DNA of 64,000 bases from Yersinia aleksiciae (GTDB taxonomy: Bacteria > Pseudomonadota > Gammaproteobacteria > Enterobacterales > Enterobacteriaceae). The stretch is taken from the NCBI RefSeq assembly GCF_001047675.1, contig NZ_CP011975.1, forward strand, positions 3,078,073-3,142,072, written 5' to 3'. Positions 59,743 to 64,000 of this stretch are shown piece after piece. Made by a program: the position numbers and the translations under genes. The notes under the pieces are model-generated. The model was not told the DNA's origin, did no database searches, and worked only from the letters and a program-made list of their open reading frames with translations. Numbering within the stretch: the stretch's first letter is position 1; each line of letters starts with the position of its first letter.

Positions 59743-61014
59743 ATGACAGATAAGCGCAAAGACGGTTCTGGAAAGCTGCTGTATTGCTCTTTCTGCGGCA
59801 AAAGCCAACATGAAGTGCGTAAGCTAATCGCCGGGCCGTCAGTGTATATCTGCGATGAATGTGTCGATTTGTGTAACGACATTATTCGCGAAGAGATCAA
59901 AGAAGTTGCCCCGCACCGGGAGCGCAGTTCGCTGCCAACTCCGCACGAAATTCGTCGCCACCTTGATGACTATGTCATCGGGCAGGAACCGGCGAAGAAA
60001 GTGCTGGCTGTTGCGGTGTATAACCATTACAAGCGTTTACGTAACGGCGATACCAGCAATGGCATCGAGCTGGGTAAAAGTAATATTCTGCTGATCGGCC
60101 CGACGGGTAGCGGTAAGACGCTGCTGGCGGAGACATTGGCTCGCTTCTTGGATGTGCCATTTACCATGGCAGATGCAACCACGCTGACTGAAGCAGGTTA
60201 CGTGGGCGAAGATGTAGAAAACATCATTCAGAAGCTATTGCAGAAATGTGATTACGACGTTCAAAAAGCGCAACGTGGTATCGTCTATATCGATGAAATT
60301 GATAAAATTTCACGTAAGTCTGATAACCCGTCGATCACCCGTGATGTTTCGGGCGAAGGTGTGCAGCAGGCCCTGTTGAAATTGATTGAAGGGACAATTG
60401 CTGCTGTGCCACCACAAGGTGGTCGCAAGCATCCACAGCAGGAGTTTTTGCAGGTCGACACCTCTAAAATTCTGTTTATCTGTGGTGGTGCTTTTGCTGG
60501 TTTGGACAAAGTGATCGGGCAACGCATTAACACCGGAACCGGTATCGGTTTTGGCGCGACGGTAAAAGGCAAGTCGGAGAAGGCAACAGAAGGCGAGTTA
60601 TTAAGCCAGGCTGAGCCAGAAGATTTGATTAAATTCGGTTTAATCCCAGAATTTATCGGCCGTCTACCTGTGGTTGCTACCCTGAGTGAATTGAGCGAAG
60701 ACGCACTGATTCAAATCCTGAAAGAGCCTAAAAACGCACTGACTAAACAGTATCAGGCGTTGTTCAATCTGGAAGGTGTGGAGCTTGAGTTCCGTGATGA
60801 GGCGTTAACTGCAATTGCCAAGAAAGCGATGGCACGTAAAACAGGTGCACGTGGCCTGCGTTCGATTGTAGAAGGCGCTTTGCTGGATACAATGTACGAT
60901 TTACCGTCAATGGACAGTGTGGAAAAAGTGGTAGTAGATGAGTCAGTTATCGCTGGTCAATCTGCTCCAATGCTGATTTACGGTCAACCGGAAGCACAGG
61001 CTTCTGGCGAATAA
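59743..61014 (+). CDS. clpX: ATP-dependent Clp protease ATP-binding subunit ClpX
   Basis: A AAA+ unfoldase that feeds substrates to ClpP. The 423-aa protein has an N-terminal zinc-binding domain with C15, C18, C37 and C40, Walker A GPTGSGKT, the pore loop GYVGEDVEN, Walker [11 protein letters not shown], the IGF loop region [10 protein letters not shown] for ClpP docking, and the sensor text [19 protein letters not shown] precedes the ATG. A terminator and the lon promoter follow. Confidence 0.98.
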   Translation: MTDKRKDGSGKLLYCSFCGKSQHEVRKLIAGPSVYICDECVDLCNDIIREEIKEVAPHRERSSLPTPHEIRRHLDDYVIGQEPAKKVLAVAVYNHYKRLRNGDTSNGIELGKSNILLIGPTGSGKTLLAETLARFLDVPFTMADATTLTEAGYVGEDVENIIQKLLQKCDYDVQKAQRGIVYIDEIDKISRKSDNPSITRDVSGEGVQQALLKLIEGTIAAVPPQGGRKHPQQEFLQVDTSKILFICGGAFAGLDKVIGQRINTGTGIGFGATVKGKSEKATEGELLSQAEPEDLIKFGLIPEFIGRLPVVATLSELSEDALIQILKEPKNALTKQYQALFNLEGVELEFRDEALTAIAKKAMARKTGARGLRSIVEGALLDTMYDLPSMDSVEKVVVDESVIAGQSAPMLIYGQPEAQASGE

Positions 61015-61045
61015 TTAGCCAAATAATCCAGATGGTTAGTATGAC

Positions 61046-61074
61046 AATGGGGGATTTTATCCCCCATTTCTTTT
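61046..61074 (+). terminator. Terminator after clpX
   Basis: AATGGGGG (61046-61053) and CCCCCATT (61061-61068) form an 8-bp stem with a 7-base loop, followed by a T-rich tail. Confidence 0.85.
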
Positions 61075-61089
61075 TCCTCGCATTGTAAT

Positions 61090-61119
61090 CGTTGAATGTA
61101 AGACATTCGTCCCCATATA
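61090..61119 (+). promoter_or_regulatory. Sigma-32 promoter of lon
   Basis: CGTTGAA (61090-61096), a 14-base spacer and CCCCATATA (61111-61119) match the heat-shock consensus and, from memory, the E. coli lon promoter. It is 90 bases before the lon start. Confidence 0.8.
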
Positions 61120-61208
61120 CTCAATTACCTATTTAGTGAAACTCGTGATGATTCGTGTTTCACGAGATTTCCAGTAATCTGGCGGAAGCTAAACTAAGAG
61201 AGAGCTCT

Positions 61209-63563
61209 ATGAACCCTGAGCGTTCCGAACGCATAGAAATCCCCGTATTGCCTCTGCGCGATGTGGTGGTTTATCCGCATATGGTGATCCCACTATTTGT
61301 TGGCCGGGAAAAGTCGATTCGGTGCCTGGAAGCTGCAATGGACCATGATAAGAAAATCATGCTGGTTGCGCAGAAAGAAGCCTCGACGGATGAGCCTGGT
61401 ATCAATGATCTGTTTTCAGTCGGCACCGTAGCTTCGATTTTGCAAATGCTGAAATTGCCTGATGGCACGGTTAAAGTGCTGGTCGAAGGGTTACAGCGTG
61501 CGCGTATCACCACGCTTTCCGATAGCGGTGAGCATTTTGCTGCTCAGGCGGAATACCTTGAATCGCCTGTGATGGATGATCGTGAACAAGAAGTATTAGT
61601 TCGCACAGCCATTAATCAGTTTGAAGGCTATATTAAACTGAATAAAAAAATCCCACCGGAAGTACTGGCTTCGTTGCACAGTATTGATGATGCGGCGCGT
61701 CTTGCTGATACTATCGCGGCACATATGCCGTTGAAGTTAAACGATAAGCAAGCTGTTCTGGAAATGTTCGATGTGACCGAACGTCTGGAATACCTGATGG
61801 CGATGATGGAATCAGAAATCGATCTGTTACAGGTCGAAAAACGGATCCGTAACCGCGTCAAACGGCAGATGGAAAAAAGTCAGCGCGAGTACTATCTGAA
61901 TGAGCAAATGAAAGCCATTCAGAAAGAGCTGGGTGAGATGGATGATGCGCCTGACGAGCACGAAGCGCTAAAACGTAAAATCGAAGCGGCCAAAATGCCG
62001 AAAGATGCGCGCGAAAAAACGGAAGCTGAACTGCAAAAACTGAAAATGATGTCGCCGATGTCGGCGGAAGCCACCGTGGTTCGTGGTTACATCGACTGGA
62101 TGTTGCAGGTTCCGTGGAACAGCCGCAGTAAAGTTAAAAAAGATTTGGTTAAAGCGCAGGAAGTTCTGGATACCGACCACTACGGCTTGGAGCGAGTTAA
62201 AGATCGTATCTTGGAATACCTCGCAGTACAGAGCCGAGTCAGCAAAATTAAGGGGCCAATCCTATGTCTGGTAGGGCCTCCTGGAGTGGGTAAAACCTCT
62301 TTGGGGCAATCTATTGCCCGCGCGACAGGTCGTCAGTATGTGCGTATGGCGTTGGGTGGAGTACGTGATGAAGCTGAAATCCGTGGTCACCGCCGTACCT
62401 ATATCGGTTCTATGCCGGGTAAATTGATCCAGAAGATGGCAAAAGTTGGGGTCAAAAACCCACTATTCCTGTTGGATGAGATCGATAAGATGGCCTCCGA
62501 TATGCGCGGCGATCCGGCATCGGCCTTGCTGGAGGTGTTAGATCCGGAACAAAACGTGGCCTTTAACGATCACTATCTCGAAGTGGATTACGATCTGTCT
62601 GATGTCATGTTTGTTGCGACCTCTAACTCCATGAATATCCCAGCACCTTTGCTGGATCGTATGGAAGTGATTCGCCTGTCCGGTTATACCGAAGATGAGA
62701 AACTCAATATTGCCAAGCAGCATTTGTTACCGAAACAATTTGAGCGCAACGCCATTAAGAAAGGCGAACTGACCATTGATGACAGTGCCATCATGAGTAT
62801 TATCCGTTATTACACCCGCGAAGCTGGGGTGCGTAGTCTGGAGCGCGAAATCTCCAAACTGTGCCGTAAAGCAGTAAAAAATCTGCTTATGGATAAAACG
62901 GTTAAGCACATTGAAATCACTGGCGATAATCTGAAAGATTTCCTTGGTGTGCAGAAAGTCGATTATGGTCGTGCTGACACTGAAAACCGTGTCGGGCAAG
63001 TGACTGGTCTGGCGTGGACTGAAGTTGGCGGCGATTTGCTGACCATTGAAACCGCCTGTGTGCCGGGTAAGGGTAAGCTGACTTACACCGGTTCTCTGGG
63101 TGAAGTGATGCAAGAGTCGATTCAGGCTGCCTTGACCGTGGTACGCGCACGTGCGGATAAATTAGGTATCAACCCTGATTTCTACGAAAAACGTGATATT
63201 CACGTGCATGTGCCTGAAGGTGCGACGCCGAAAGATGGCCCGAGCGCAGGTATTGCAATGTGTACCGCACTGGTCTCTTGCCTGACCGGTAACCCGGTGC
63301 GTGCCGATGTTGCAATGACCGGTGAAATCACCTTGCGTGGCTTAGTTTTGCCCATCGGTGGTTTGAAAGAGAAATTGCTGGCCGCTCACCGTGGTGGGAT
63401 CAAAGTGGTACTAATTCCAGAAGATAACAAACGTGATTTGGAAGAGATTCCAGACAACGTTATTGCTGATCTGGAAATTCATCCGGTTAAACGAATTGAT
63501 GATGTTTTAGCCATTGCTTTGCAAAATCCTGCCTTCGGGGCACAGCCAGTAGCGTCAAAATAG
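61209..63563 (+). CDS. lon: ATP-dependent protease Lon
   Basis: A AAA+ serine protease that degrades misfolded and regulatory proteins. At 784 aa it equals the E. coli length. The N-terminal LAN domain begins [20 protein letters not shown]. It then has a coiled coil, Walker [10 protein letters not shown], Walker [10 protein letters not shown], and the protease domain with the Ser679 region GPSAGIAM and Lys722 region [14 protein letters not shown]. The start at 61209 matches the family; the frame is open 18 codons further. Confidence 0.98.
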   Translation: MNPERSERIEIPVLPLRDVVVYPHMVIPLFVGREKSIRCLEAAMDHDKKIMLVAQKEASTDEPGINDLFSVGTVASILQMLKLPDGTVKVLVEGLQRARITTLSDSGEHFAAQAEYLESPVMDDREQEVLVRTAINQFEGYIKLNKKIPPEVLASLHSIDDAARLADTIAAHMPLKLNDKQAVLEMFDVTERLEYLMAMMESEIDLLQVEKRIRNRVKRQMEKSQREYYLNEQMKAIQKELGEMDDAPDEHEALKRKIEAAKMPKDAREKTEAELQKLKMMSPMSAEATVVRGYIDWMLQVPWNSRSKVKKDLVKAQEVLDTDHYGLERVKDRILEYLAVQSRVSKIKGPILCLVGPPGVGKTSLGQSIARATGRQYVRMALGGVRDEAEIRGHRRTYIGSMPGKLIQKMAKVGVKNPLFLLDEIDKMASDMRGDPASALLEVLDPEQNVAFNDHYLEVDYDLSDVMFVATSNSMNIPAPLLDRMEVIRLSGYTEDEKLNIAKQHLLPKQFERNAIKKGELTIDDSAIMSIIRYYTREAGVRSLEREISKLCRKAVKNLLMDKTVKHIEITGDNLKDFLGVQKVDYGRADTENRVGQVTGLAWTEVGGDLLTIETACVPGKGKLTYTGSLGEVMQESIQAALTVVRARADKLGINPDFYEKRDIHVHVPEGATPKDGPSAGIAMCTALVSCLTGNPVRADVAMTGEITLRGLVLPIGGLKEKLLAAHRGGIKVVLIPEDNKRDLEEIPDNVIADLEIHPVKRIDDVLAIALQNPAFGAQPVASK

Positions 63564-63596
63564 TGACGTATCGCAAGAAGTATTGATAAAACTGAT

Positions 63597-63632
63597 GCTG
63601 GTAAGTGAAATGCTACTTGCCAGCTATTTTTT
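63597..63632 (+). terminator. Terminator after lon
   Basis: GCTGGTAAGT (63597-63606) pairs with ACTTGCCAGC (63615-63624), one G-U pair, 8-base loop, then TATTTTTT. Confidence 0.88.
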
Positions 63633-63780
63633 GTGCCGCTAAGTTAGTTCGGCTGTCCGGTAAAAGTTTGAGCCTTTGGGCTGCTTGCTAAGGTCGGGCA
63701 GGATTGATATAACAGCTGCGCTGTCGTGTTGTCCGTAGGGATTTTCGGCGCGACGATAGAATTCTAAAGGGGATGAAAGA

Positions 63781-64000
63781 GTGAATAAGTCACAACTGAT
63801 CGACAAAATTGCCGCTGGTGCTGATATTTCTAAAGCGGCCGCTGGGCGCGCATTAGATGCAATTATTGCTTCTGTTACTGAATCTTTGAAAGAAGGTGAT
63901 GACGTAGCTCTGGTTGGTTTTGGTACTTTTGCAGTCCGTGAGCGTTCTGCACGTACTGGCCGTAACCCTCAGACAGGCAAAGAAATCAGTATTCCAGCAG
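63781..64000 (+). CDS. hupB: DNA-binding protein HU-beta (partial)
   Basis: A small histone-like nucleoid protein. The first 73 residues are visible before the window ends: a GTG start, [21 protein letters not shown], then the beginning of the DNA-binding arm ([27 protein letters not shown]). It matches E. coli HupB almost exactly. AAAGGGGATGAAAGA precedes the GTG. The order lon-hupB is standard. Confidence 0.97.
   Translation, partial: MNKSQLIDKIAAGADISKAAAGRALDAIIASVTESLKEGDDVALVGFGTFAVRERSARTGRNPQTGKEISIPA

Overview
This 64 kb window is chromosomal DNA of an enterobacterium. Its gene order and protein sequences point to Yersinia: E. coli-like neighbourhoods (rdgC-mak, sbcCD, phoBR, brnQ-proY-malZ, queA-tgt-yajC-secDF, nrdR-rib-nusB-thiL-pgpA, dxs-ispA-xseB, thiI, cyoABCDE, ampG-yajG-bolA, tig-clpPX-lon-hupB) are kept nearly colinear, and they are interspersed with short palindromic repeats of the kind described in yersiniae. 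Species cannot be fixed from the sequence alone.

Layout. 0-2.3 kb: the end of an iron/siderophore ABC-transporter binding protein, overlapping a TonB-dependent siderophore receptor. 2.3-6.2 kb: aroL with TyrR-type sites, a possible tiny membrane protein, ppnP, rdgC (minus) and mak. 6.2-11.1 kb: the SbcCD nuclease (minus); SbcC is unusually long and glutamine-rich. 11.3-14.5 kb: a three-repeat Pho box, phoB, phoR and a PstS-family protein. 14.9-20.6 kb: brnQ, proY, malZ (with a perfect MalT box) and an SDR. 20.7-24.6 kb, minus: ggt, an AhpC-type peroxiredoxin with an OxyR half-site, acpH, then a palindromic repeat. 24.7-30.4 kb: queA, tgt, yajC, secD, secF.

30.4-34.3 kb is the accessory part. 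It is a very AT-rich islet inserted between secF and nrdR, with two divergent paralogous genes of unknown function. They share a colinear 95-bp upstream region and a near-identical C-terminal motif. One carries 102-bp tandem repeats; the other carries C8 and G9 homopolymer tracts. A decayed IS3-family transposase lies between them. This is the best candidate for something undescribed.

34.4-38.7 kb: nrdR, ribD, ribH, nusB, thiL, pgpA. 38.8-41.9 kb, minus: dxs, ispA, xseB (isoprenoid precursors). 42.2-47.4 kb: thiI, yajL, panE, yajQ, yajR. 47.6-52.4 kb, minus: the cytochrome bo3 oxidase operon. 52.8-56.0 kb, minus: a Tsx/OmpK-like outer-membrane channel, ampG, yajG. 56.4-64 kb: bolA, tig, clpP, clpX, lon and the start of hupB, a protein-quality-control block with clear sigma-32 promoters before clpP and lon.

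No tRNA, rRNA, CRISPR, prophage or intact insertion sequence was seen. Gene identities rest on recalled family sequences and lengths; no search was run.
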